DNA of 8,253 nucleotides. Origin: Bacillota bacterium (lineage in GTDB: Bacteria > Bacillota > Clostridia > Saccharofermentanales > Fastidiosipilaceae). Numbering within the stretch: position 1 is the first letter of the stretch; each line of letters opens with the position of its first letter. The notes beneath the pieces were generated by a model. It did not search any database and had not been told where the DNA came from. It was given only the letters and a program-made list of their open reading frames with translations. Below are positions 1 to 5,513 of the stretch, piece after piece. The stretch covers positions 1 through 8,253 of the forward strand of contig JAEZYR010000128.1 in assembly GCA_023442635.1 (NCBI GenBank), in the 5' to 3' direction. The translations under genes were made by a program, and so were the position numbers.

Positions 1-118
1 GATCCCACTGCTCGCTCATGCGCTGGACATGATTCACCCACCTAGCTCCAAAAAGATTCATATCTTTCTGGATACCTAGGCCTAAATCGGGATCGGCTAT
101 AGCCCATACTGATGGCAT
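1..118 (-). CDS. Metallophosphoesterase (calcineurin-like, COG1768-type), N-terminal 39 codons only
   Basis: A reading frame starts at ATG (118-116) and runs off the left edge of the window. An in-frame TAG lies two codons upstream, so this ATG is the first possible start. A purine-rich AAGAGG sits 6 nt before it. The visible peptide begins MPSVWAIADPDLGLGIQKDM and continues with LFGARW and a Trp near residue 38. This resembles the N terminus of a small clostridial family of predicted phosphohydrolases, which start with a short beta strand, a DLHL metal motif, then K-x-M-x-x-FG-x-x-W. Family assignment is from memory of that pattern and rests on 39 residues. The motif that should read D-x-H reads D-P-D here (residues 9-11), so a metal-ligand histidine appears replaced. 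The gene follows uvrC in the same direction with a 125-bp gap. Its substrate cannot be told from this piece. Confidence 0.6.
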   Translation of the reverse strand, partial: MPSVWAIADPDLGLGIQKDMNLFGARWVNHVQRMSEQWD

Positions 119-142
119 TGACTACCTCTTAACTCTTCTCTA

Positions 143-174
143 TGTGCTTTCTGTGCAATGTGCTTTCTGTGCAA
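143..174. repeat. Perfect 16-bp tandem duplication
   Basis: The unit TGTGCTTTCTGTGCAA occurs twice back to back at 143-158 and 159-174 with no mismatch. It lies in the gap between the end of uvrC and the start of the metallophosphoesterase gene, 25 bp upstream of that gene's ATG. On the transcribed (minus) strand it reads as two copies of TTGCACAGAAAGCACA. Each unit also contains an internal TGTGC repeat. It could be a replication-slippage duplication or a paired protein-binding site; the sequence alone does not decide. Confidence 0.85.
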
Positions 175-243
175 GCCATTTTGGCATATGACAAGCCCCC
201 ATGCCTAGAGCTTCAAGCCTAGCAAGCTTGGCTTTCTGACCTT

Positions 244-2289
244 CTAGGCGTCCTGCCCCTCATGATCATCGGCAAGCTTCGCCGTCTCGTCCTGGGGATG
301 AAAGTGCCGCCAAATGCTCTCCGCCTGCTTTTGGCCAATACCTGGAACGGCTTGAATTGCCTCTACCGAGGCTTCACTCAGCGCCTTAAGCGAGTGAAAA
401 GCCGCCAAAAGAGCCTTGCGTCGGCCAGGCCCTACGCCAGGTATATCTTCTAGGCTATAGCGCATATGGCGTTTTTTGCCGAGCTGCCTCCCTGCCCGAA
501 TCGCGCGCCGATGGGTTTCATCTTGGATTTGGGTCACAAAACGCAGAAGGCGCAAAGCGACTTCTCGCGAAACATGGCCGAGATAGGGGTCATCGAACTC
601 CGCACTTTCTTCGCGTGCAAATGGCTTGCGACTCAAACCCAATTGCTGAGCCAGTTCAACAACATGCCCAGATGGCAGGGCGATGCCGCGGGTACGGTGC
701 CGATCGTCCTTGACCAGCCCCAAAACAGGCACTTCGCCATTCTTCTGTTGGGCTAGAACCTGCAAAGCGCTGTGGACGTGGCCGACGCCTCCATCCACCA
801 GAAGCAAGTCAGGCAGGGGGCCAAAGCGCTCGTCTTCGCCGTGCTGCCAGCGCCTTTCGATGGCCTGTCGCATCGCGCCATAGTCATCAATGCCTTCTTT
901 GCCTTTAATGGTGAATTGGCGATAGCTCTTGCGCTCTGCCTTGCCATGCACAAATACCGTCATCGCGCAGCTGCGATCCTGCTCGCCCATGTTCGTCACG
1001 TCATAAGCCTCAATACGCGCTGGCAAGCGCTCCATTCCTGCCAGCTCGGCCAGCAGTTTCAGCGCCTCATCGATCGCTTCTTGGCTGCTACCATTGAGCA
1101 AAGTTCTTCGGTGCAAGGTTTCTTTTGCATTTCGCGTCGCCAATTCGGTCATCCGCCGCCTAGGCCCACGCGCTGGAGCGTGAATGCGCACGCGGTGGCC
1201 AGCCAACTCACTCAGCAGTTGGGAAAGCTCTTGACGCTCTGTTTCCTCCAGAGAGACGGCTGTCAAAATCAAGGGAGGCAGCTGTTTTTGCTGACTGTAG
1301 TACTGGGCGATAAAGGCCGCCAGCACACTGGCCGCGCCTTCCCCTGCGTCAAGCAAAAAATGGGTTGCCGTGCCCACGATTTTGCCGCCCCTGACTTCGA
1401 GTTTGAGCAGGCAGCACTCATGGCCATTTTGGGCTAAGCCTAAGCAGTCCGCCTGAAAGCGTTGACCCGAGACGGCCGTCTGGCGCTCGCCTAACTTTTT
1501 GAGGGCTTGCCAACGGTCTCGGTAAACAGCGGCTCGCTCAAAGTCTAGATCCTCACTGGCTTTTTGCATGCTCTTTTCTAAGTCTTCTAGCAAGCCGCCC
1601 AGTTTGCCATCTAAGAAATCCACAACTTGTTGCATCAGTTCTTGATAAGCTTTGGCATCCAACTCAGGACGACAAGGGGCTATACAGCGCTGCAAGTGGT
1701 AGTAAAGGCAGGGGCGTTCTTTGCCGATATCGCGGGGAAAGATGCGCTGGCAGTGCTTGATGGGAAAAATCTCGTGCAGGCTGCGCAGGGCTTGGTTGAC
1801 GTCGCCATTGCGATAAGGTCCATAGTAGCGAGCGCCTGCTTCTCGCTCCGCTTCGTCCACCCGATAGGCCTTGACGAGCCTGGGGTAGGCTTCTTGGAGC
1901 GTGACCTTGATATAGGGATAGTCGTGGTCATCTTTCAGAAGAATGTTGTAAAAAGGCTGGTAACGCTTGATGAGGTTGGACTCTAGCACCAAGGCCTCCA
2001 GTTCACTTGCGCAAACAAGGTAACTGAAGTCTCGGATCGCCGCAATCATGGTCAAGACTTTAGTCGTCCCTTGCGGTCTGGGGCCAAAATAGGCGCGCAG
2101 ACGTTGGCGCAAGCGGATGGCCTTGCCTACATAGATGACCTTGCCCTGCCCATCTTTCATGAGATAAACCCCAGGGCTATCGGGCACCAGGTCAAGACGC
2201 GCATCAAAAGCGGGTCGCGTGGCTTGGTCCGCCTTCACTTCGAGTGCTTCGTCTTCTGATTGTGGTGATGTGCTGGGCCGCTTGCTCAA
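244..2289 (-). CDS. uvrC: UvrABC excinuclease subunit C
   Basis: UvrC makes both incisions around a DNA lesion in nucleotide excision repair, acting with UvrA and UvrB in the cytoplasm. The 681-residue protein shows the full domain order. The GIY-YIG nuclease spans about 36-120, with GVY at 40-42, YVG at 53-55 and the E-S-N-L-I-K segment near 103-108. Four cysteines, C180, C194, C202 and C206, have the spacing of the reported UvrC iron-sulphur ligands. The UvrB-binding UVR motif is at about 235-266. The RNase H-like second nuclease carries D430 (AYDVTNMGE), D499 (LLLVDGG) and H593 (DETHRRAI), its usual catalytic triad positions. Two helix-hairpin-helix motifs occupy about 615-660. Length is slightly above the family's usual 600-620, through a 27-residue polar leader and a short acidic tail. 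The start is TTG, with an in-frame TAG 21 nt upstream excluding anything longer. It follows the HPr-like gene after a hairpin-containing 96-bp gap. All catalytic residues are present, so it looks functional. Confidence 0.98.
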   Translation of the reverse strand: MSKRPSTSPQSEDEALEVKADQATRPAFDARLDLVPDSPGVYLMKDGQGKVIYVGKAIRLRQRLRAYFGPRPQGTTKVLTMIAAIRDFSYLVCASELEALVLESNLIKRYQPFYNILLKDDHDYPYIKVTLQEAYPRLVKAYRVDEAEREAGARYYGPYRNGDVNQALRSLHEIFPIKHCQRIFPRDIGKERPCLYYHLQRCIAPCRPELDAKAYQELMQQVVDFLDGKLGGLLEDLEKSMQKASEDLDFERAAVYRDRWQALKKLGERQTAVSGQRFQADCLGLAQNGHECCLLKLEVRGGKIVGTATHFLLDAGEGAASVLAAFIAQYYSQQKQLPPLILTAVSLEETERQELSQLLSELAGHRVRIHAPARGPRRRMTELATRNAKETLHRRTLLNGSSQEAIDEALKLLAELAGMERLPARIEAYDVTNMGEQDRSCAMTVFVHGKAERKSYRQFTIKGKEGIDDYGAMRQAIERRWQHGEDERFGPLPDLLLVDGGVGHVHSALQVLAQQKNGEVPVLGLVKDDRHRTRGIALPSGHVVELAQQLGLSRKPFAREESAEFDDPYLGHVSREVALRLLRFVTQIQDETHRRAIRAGRQLGKKRHMRYSLEDIPGVGPGRRKALLAAFHSLKALSEASVEAIQAVPGIGQKQAESIWRHFHPQDETAKLADDHEGQDA

Positions 2290-2300
2290 AGTTGTTTTTC

Positions 2301-2309
2301 CTTCCTCCT
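2301..2309 (-). promoter_or_regulatory. Ribosome binding site for uvrC (supports TTG start)
   Basis: The minus strand reads AGGAGGAAG here. The AGGAGG core ends 14 nt before the TTG start, which is long, but the overlapping AAGGA that continues it ends 9 nt before, a normal distance. No ATG or GTG lies between this site and TTG in the uvrC frame, and an in-frame TAG overlaps the site's upstream edge, so TTG at 2289 is the best start. Confidence 0.65.
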
Positions 2310-2320
2310 AAAACTCGCCT

Positions 2321-2353
2321 AAAAGCATAACAGGAGAGCCTAAGCCCTCCTGT
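2321..2353 (-). terminator. Intrinsic terminator or attenuator between the HPr-like gene and uvrC
   Basis: On the minus strand, ACAGGAG (2353-2347) pairs perfectly with CTCCTGT (2336-2330). The stem extends inward by a G-U, a G-C and a C-G pair to a UUAG loop, giving about 10 bp. It is followed by TATGCTTTT, a modest U-rich run. It begins 32 nt after the HPr-like stop codon and ends about 10 nt before the uvrC ribosome binding site. No good promoter is visible between hairpin and uvrC, so uvrC would need read-through or a promoter overlapping or upstream of the hairpin. Confidence 0.65.
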
Positions 2354-2385
2354 CATGGATTATCTCTCGTATAAGATCCTGTCGA

Positions 2386-2646
2386 TTAGATCGTAGGTGA
2401 TTTCAGATAATTGCTGATATCCTCGAGCGCCTCTTCCTCGTCTGGGCCTTCGGTCACAACTTCAATCGTTGCGCCCTGAGAGATATCGAGTGACATCACA
2501 CCCAACAAGCTCTTCGCATTGGCGCGACGCTCGCCACAGGTCAGCCAGACACTCGACTTGTAGACCGAGGCCTTCTGAATGAGAACCGCCGTGGCTTTCA
2601 TGGGCAGGGTCTCCATATAGTCAAATACTAACGTGCAGACCTTCAT
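2386..2646 (-). CDS. HPr-family protein lacking the phosphocarrier histidine (Crh-like)
   Basis: This 86-residue protein aligns without a gap to HPr of the sugar phosphotransferase system. The V21-L22-I23-Q24-x-A26-S27 segment and N43-x-K45-S46-L-L-G49-V50-M51-S52-L53 fall at exactly the HPr positions, and the C-terminal helix (DEEEALEDISNYL) fits too. The active-site loop differs: position 15, His in HPr, is Pro, and Arg17 is Lys. It therefore cannot accept phosphate from enzyme I at the usual place. Ser46, the site used by HPr kinase/phosphorylase, and its surroundings are intact. In Bacillus, Crh has the same pattern (Gln15, Ser46) and acts with CcpA in catabolite repression; a similar regulatory role here is inference. 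The start is ATG with GGAGG 6 nt upstream. It has its own strong promoter and is followed by a terminator-like hairpin, so it is probably transcribed mainly alone. uvrC follows it. Confidence 0.9.
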   Translation of the reverse strand: MKVCTLVFDYMETLPMKATAVLIQKASVYKSSVWLTCGERRANAKSLLGVMSLDISQGATIEVVTEGPDEEEALEDISNYLKSPTI

Positions 2647-2652
2647 CCTATT

Positions 2653-2657
2653 CCTCC
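2653..2657 (-). promoter_or_regulatory. Ribosome binding site of the HPr-like gene
   Basis: GGAGG on the minus strand ends 6 nt before the ATG at 2646. Together with the gap-free register of the protein against HPr it fixes the start. Confidence 0.8.
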
Positions 2658-2703
2658 ATCGATTCGAAAAGCTCTGTCAAAGCCTTCTAAAGTCTGTTAT
2701 CTC

Positions 2704-2732
2704 AGTATATGAAGCCCTTCTTTCACTGTCAA
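2704..2732 (-). promoter_or_regulatory. Sigma-A type promoter of the HPr-like gene
   Basis: The minus strand shows TTGACA (2732-2727), a 17-bp spacer, and TATACT (2709-2704): a perfect -35 box, optimal spacing and a five-of-six -10 box. Transcription would begin near 2697, giving a leader of about 50 nt with a good ribosome binding site. It lies 89 bp past the tsaE-tsaB stop codon, so the HPr-like gene need not depend on the upstream operon. Confidence 0.85.
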
Positions 2733-2821
2733 ATTAAACATCCAAGCTCCTACGTTTCTGTGCAATTGCCCAAATACATTTAAGAAATGTCATTGCAGCT
2801 CTACTGAGAGAAAAGAGTCGT

Positions 2822-4435
2822 TCAGACTTGGCTGTCCAAATGCATAGGGCTGTCTGAAACATCCAAGCCCCTTTCTCGCTCTGCCTGAGTCAAATTGAGG
2901 TAGGCTGGGCGCAAATAGGCTGGGTCGCACGGCGCTTCTGTTGCTAGTGCCTGACGCCATGCCCCCAAAAGACCCTCTGCTGTGGGCATTTCTTGTTCTC
3001 GAATATGAACGGCGACAGGGAGGGCTTCCAAGACGCCCATAAAGTTTTCTTGGCTTGCAAAGGCCGCTGCACCAGGGCCTACCAACACGAGTTCACTGCC
3101 CTTTTTGCCCTTCGCCTCTAGGGTCTGGATCAGCGCTTTCGAGCTGCTTTGCCATGCATCAACGCTTTCTGGCAACAGCATCTTGAGCTGCCCTTGTTGA
3201 ACTTGGTACAGAGCGCCATAAGCTCTTTCGTTACGAGCGTCAATCAGGCTGTAAATCCAGGCTCCTTCGAGTGTTGACCCCCAGTCAGCCAAGACGCTAT
3301 GTGCCAATGCAGCCAGCGTCGAGAGCGGCCAGACTTCTTTTTCGAGTGCCAAGGCCAGCCCCTGGCTCATCGCCATACCCAAGCGCATGCCAGTAAAAGA
3401 GCCAGGTCCTCTTGTGACGGCCAAGTGCTGTATGTCTTGTAGCGACAAGCAGGCTTTCTCCAACAACGCGTGCAGCATTTCTTGTAGGTGTTGGCTCGCC
3501 CGACTACCAGCTGGTGCTTGAACGACGTAGTATTTTTCTTCGCTTAGCAAGAGGACCTGGCAGCGAGGAAAGGAGCTGTCCAGTATGAGCAGTTTATCTC
3601 GCAGGCCTGGGCAGTCCGCTTCTTGGATCAGCCCTGAAGCTACTGCTTGATCTGCGGGATAGCTTTCTATCTCAGTTCGACTATAGGCCAAACAGGGCTG
3701 CCTTTCGCCAGCTCTTCTTGTGGCGCTTGGCACACCTAGCGTCTGGCCTTCTTTCGGCTCTTGCCCCCGTGCTGTTGGAGCGATTCTTTTGCCTTCTGCT
3801 TCTGGGGTTGATAACTCGCTTCTTCCTACCTCGTCTCCCCCTGCGTTGTCTGGGGCTTGCCGCTTCGCCCCAGTCGCCCTAGTCGCCCAAAAGGCCGTCA
3901 CATCGACACAATCTGTGTCTTGCTTGCTCTGAAGGGAAAGTGCGATATCTTCGGGCAGCTGCAAGCTCAAGAGCCGACTCTGGGGATGGAACGTGTAGCC
4001 TGAGGCCTCGAGCAGAGCCTGTTCATCGCTTTGCAAGGGGCGACTCGAAAAATAGAGGCAATCAGCTGGCAAAGCGGCCATGACACGCGAGCCCCACTCA
4101 ATCGCCACCACCGTATGAGCTTGGGCGAGGTAGGCATCTAGTCCTGCTTCTGAAAAGGCCGCTGCATCTTCTAAGCGCCAAGCATCCATATGCACCAATT
4201 CCCAAGGCGCCTTTTGGATAGAGGGATGCTCAATCGCCAGGGCAAAGGTCGGGCTGCTGATCTCAGCAGGCGCGCAGCCTAAACCAGCAGCTAAGCCCTG
4301 TACAAAAACCGTCTTGCCTGCGCCCATTTCGCCTTCGAGCACTAGGCAGTTAGGAGGGCTGATAACTTGGCCTAAGCAAGCCCCTAGCCTTCTCGTTGCT
4401 TCTGGGGATTGGCTGATGAAGTGTAGGCACTGCAT
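2822..4435 (-). CDS. TsaE-TsaB fusion, tRNA N6-threonylcarbamoyladenosine (t6A37) synthesis
   Basis: One 537-residue chain joins two proteins of the bacterial t6A37 pathway, in which TsaB, TsaD and the ATPase TsaE attach the threonylcarbamoyl group to A37 of ANN-decoding tRNAs. The TsaE part, about residues 1-150, has the Walker A motif GEMGAGKT (35-42), SSPTF (60-64), H-x-D-x-W-R-L (82-88, with Trp where Tyr is common) and IEWG (112-115). The TsaB part, about 281-515, has LLILDSS (282-288), the signature RGPGSFTGMRLG (342-353), SLIDARNERAYGALY (396-410) and a PAYLRP end. Both parts are close to the length of the separate proteins. Between them lies a roughly 120-residue low-complexity linker. 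The start is ATG with GAGGAG 5 nt upstream. It follows rpsI after a 72-bp gap containing a strong hairpin. TsaD and RimI are not next to it here. The domain calls are secure; whether the fusion works as one unit is inference. Confidence 0.94.
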   Translation of the reverse strand: MQCLHFISQSPEATRRLGACLGQVISPPNCLVLEGEMGAGKTVFVQGLAAGLGCAPAEISSPTFALAIEHPSIQKAPWELVHMDAWRLEDAAAFSEAGLDAYLAQAHTVVAIEWGSRVMAALPADCLYFSSRPLQSDEQALLEASGYTFHPQSRLLSLQLPEDIALSLQSKQDTDCVDVTAFWATRATGAKRQAPDNAGGDEVGRSELSTPEAEGKRIAPTARGQEPKEGQTLGVPSATRRAGERQPCLAYSRTEIESYPADQAVASGLIQEADCPGLRDKLLILDSSFPRCQVLLLSEEKYYVVQAPAGSRASQHLQEMLHALLEKACLSLQDIQHLAVTRGPGSFTGMRLGMAMSQGLALALEKEVWPLSTLAALAHSVLADWGSTLEGAWIYSLIDARNERAYGALYQVQQGQLKMLLPESVDAWQSSSKALIQTLEAKGKKGSELVLVGPGAAAFASQENFMGVLEALPVAVHIREQEMPTAEGLLGAWRQALATEAPCDPAYLRPAYLNLTQAERERGLDVSDSPMHLDSQV

Positions 4436-4446
4436 AGAAGCTCCTC

Positions 4447-4481
4447 AATAAGCAAGAGCCGAACACGATGTTCGGCTCTCG
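4447..4481 (-). terminator. Hairpin between rpsI and tsaE-tsaB, terminator or attenuator
   Basis: AGAGCCGAAC and GTTCGGCTCT (arms at 4479-4470 and 4464-4455) form a perfect 10-bp stem with a 5-nt loop; a G-U and a C-G pair extend it to 12. On the minus strand it is followed by TGCTTATT, only partly U-rich. It starts 28 nt after the rpsI stop and ends about 10 nt before the tsaE-tsaB ribosome binding site. With so weak a U tract it may terminate only partly, letting some rplM-rpsI transcription continue into tsaE-tsaB. Confidence 0.7.
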
Positions 4482-4507
4482 GGTCGTTGATAAAAAGGGT
4501 ATCCGCG

Positions 4508-4912
4508 TTAACGCTTGCTGAACTGCGAAGCTTTGCGCGCCTTCTTCAAGCCGTACTTTTTGCGCTCTTTCATGCGGCTGTCACGCGTCAGATAGCCAGC
4601 GCGCTTCAGGCTGTCATGATAGGCCTCGCGATCGGCATTATCAAGAGCGCGAGCGATGCCGTGACGGATGGCACCAGCCTGACCTGAAATGCCGCCACCA
4701 TAGACATTGCAGATGACGTCATACTTCGCAACAGTGTCCGTGGCCACGAGTGGCTGGCGGACAATGAGCTTGAGGGTCTCAAGACCAAAGTACTCATCGA
4801 TCGATTTGCCGTTAATGGTGATGTTACCCTGGCCAGCGATCACACGAACACGAGCAATCGCATTCTTACGGCGGCCAGTACCCCAAATATATTCCTTCGT
4901 TGTGCTGGGCAT
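4508..4912 (-). CDS. rpsI: Small ribosomal subunit protein uS9
   Basis: S9 binds the head of the 30S subunit, and its basic C-terminal tail reaches tRNA in the P site. The 134-residue product has the normal family length. It contains the N-terminal GTGRRKNAIARVR motif (residues 11-23), NGKSIDEYF (34-42), the GGGISGQAGAIRHGIARAL core (72-90) and the terminal KKYGLKKARKASQFSKR with the conserved final Lys-Arg. It starts at ATG 10 bp after the rplM stop. AAGGAG overlaps that stop codon and sits 6 nt before the start, so the two genes are tightly co-translated. Expression should follow the rplM promoter. Nothing unusual is seen in the protein. Confidence 0.98.
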   Translation of the reverse strand: MPSTTKEYIWGTGRRKNAIARVRVIAGQGNITINGKSIDEYFGLETLKLIVRQPLVATDTVAKYDVICNVYGGGISGQAGAIRHGIARALDNADREAYHDSLKRAGYLTRDSRMKERKKYGLKKARKASQFSKR

Positions 4913-4922
4913 AACCTACTCC

Positions 4923-5357
4923 TTAACCCTGGATCTCAAGGACCTGTGGCTGTTGAGCCTGGTGGGGGTGTTCTGCTCCCTGATAGACCTTGAGTTTCTT
5001 GTACATCTGACGACCGAGTGAGTTCTTGGGCAGCATGCCTTTGACGGCGAGCTCGATGACCTTCTCAGGTTTCTTGCTCAACATGCTGCGCAAGGTCGTT
5101 TCACGGCCACTGCCTGGATAACGGGAATGGGTGAAGTAGGTCTTCTGGTCCAATTTCTTACCGCTGACAACGAGCTTGTCGGCGTTAATGACAACGACAA
5201 AATCGCCGCAGTCAAGGAATGGGGTGTAGCTGGGCTTGTGCTTGCCCATCAACACGCGGGCGACCTGCGTCGCTAGACGACCAAGTGTCTGCCCTTCCGC
5301 GTCCACCACATACCAGGCGCGCTCAATCTCTCCGGCCTTGGCTACATAGGTGCTCAT
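4923..5357 (-). CDS. rplM: Large ribosomal subunit protein uL13
   Basis: L13 is an early-assembly 23S rRNA-binding protein of the 50S subunit. The 144-residue product has the usual bacterial length. Conserved segments are WYVVDAEGQTLGRLATQVA (15-33), LMGKHKPSYTP (36-46), GDFVVVINADK (51-61), YFTHSRYPGSG (73-83), and KGMLPKNSLGRQMYKKLKVY (106-125), followed by the typical AEHPHQAQQPQ. The start is ATG with GGAGGT 5 nt upstream. It is the first gene of the rplM-rpsI pair, with a near-consensus promoter about 40 bp upstream of the coding region. The predicted leader is only some 30 nt, too short to hold the structured L13 leader described in Bacillus. Confidence 0.98.
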   Translation of the reverse strand: MSTYVAKAGEIERAWYVVDAEGQTLGRLATQVARVLMGKHKPSYTPFLDCGDFVVVINADKLVVSGKKLDQKTYFTHSRYPGSGRETTLRSMLSKKPEKVIELAVKGMLPKNSLGRQMYKKLKVYQGAEHPHQAQQPQVLEIQG

Positions 5358-5362
5358 GCGTT

Positions 5363-5368
5363 ACCTCC
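5363..5368 (-). promoter_or_regulatory. Ribosome binding site of rplM
   Basis: GGAGGT on the minus strand, 5 nt before the ATG at 5357. Confidence 0.8.
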
Positions 5369-5393
5369 GATTATTTCTAAACAATGCCTGGCT

Positions 5394-5422
5394 ATCCTAA
5401 AGGCGAGGGCATCATCTGTCAA
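5394..5422 (-). promoter_or_regulatory. Promoter of the rplM-rpsI operon
   Basis: The minus strand shows TTGACA (5422-5417), a 17-bp spacer and TAGGAT (5399-5394), a four-of-six -10 box. The stretch just upstream (about 5425-5500) is rich in A and T runs and could act as an UP element, as at other ribosomal protein promoters; that part is inference. Predicted start of transcription is near 5387. Confidence 0.75.
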
Positions 5423-5513
5423 GGCGTTTTTGAAATAAATGAATAAATCTCCATTTTTCGCCTTTTTGCTGCTTTATTCTCTTTTATTCAAAGTTAACCA
5501 CCAGACGCTAGCA

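Noticed and set aside
2..79. A 25-codon plus-strand frame entering from the left edge and ending at TAG (77-79), possibly the end of a convergent gene
   Set aside because: The minus-strand frame over the same bases has a start codon, ribosome binding site and a recognisable family pattern, so the plus-strand frame is taken as a shadow.
772..1437. A 221-codon open frame on the plus strand inside uvrC
   Set aside because: It lies wholly antisense to a complete uvrC with all motifs intact, and the peptide is rich in His, Gln, Arg and Cys with no family features. It is a shadow of the GC-rich coding strand.
2711..2726. Imperfect dyad TGAAAGAAGGGCTTCA between the -35 and -10 boxes of the HPr-like promoter, considered as a CcpA (cre) site
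   Set aside because: Only the outer TGAA/TTCA pairs match, the central CG of a cre is missing and the length is 16 not 14, so it is not distinguishable from chance.
2765..2800. Short AT-rich stem (ACATTT-CTT-AAATGT on the minus strand) after tsaE-tsaB, considered as a terminator
   Set aside because: Six A/T-dominated pairs with no U tract after them are too weak to call a terminator.
5423..5475. Possible plus-strand terminator (GGCG...CGCC followed by TTTTT) in the gap between the YfhO-like gene and rplM
   Set aside because: No plus-strand gene leads into it, the paired arms are short and separated by bulges, and the T runs are part of a generally AT-rich stretch.
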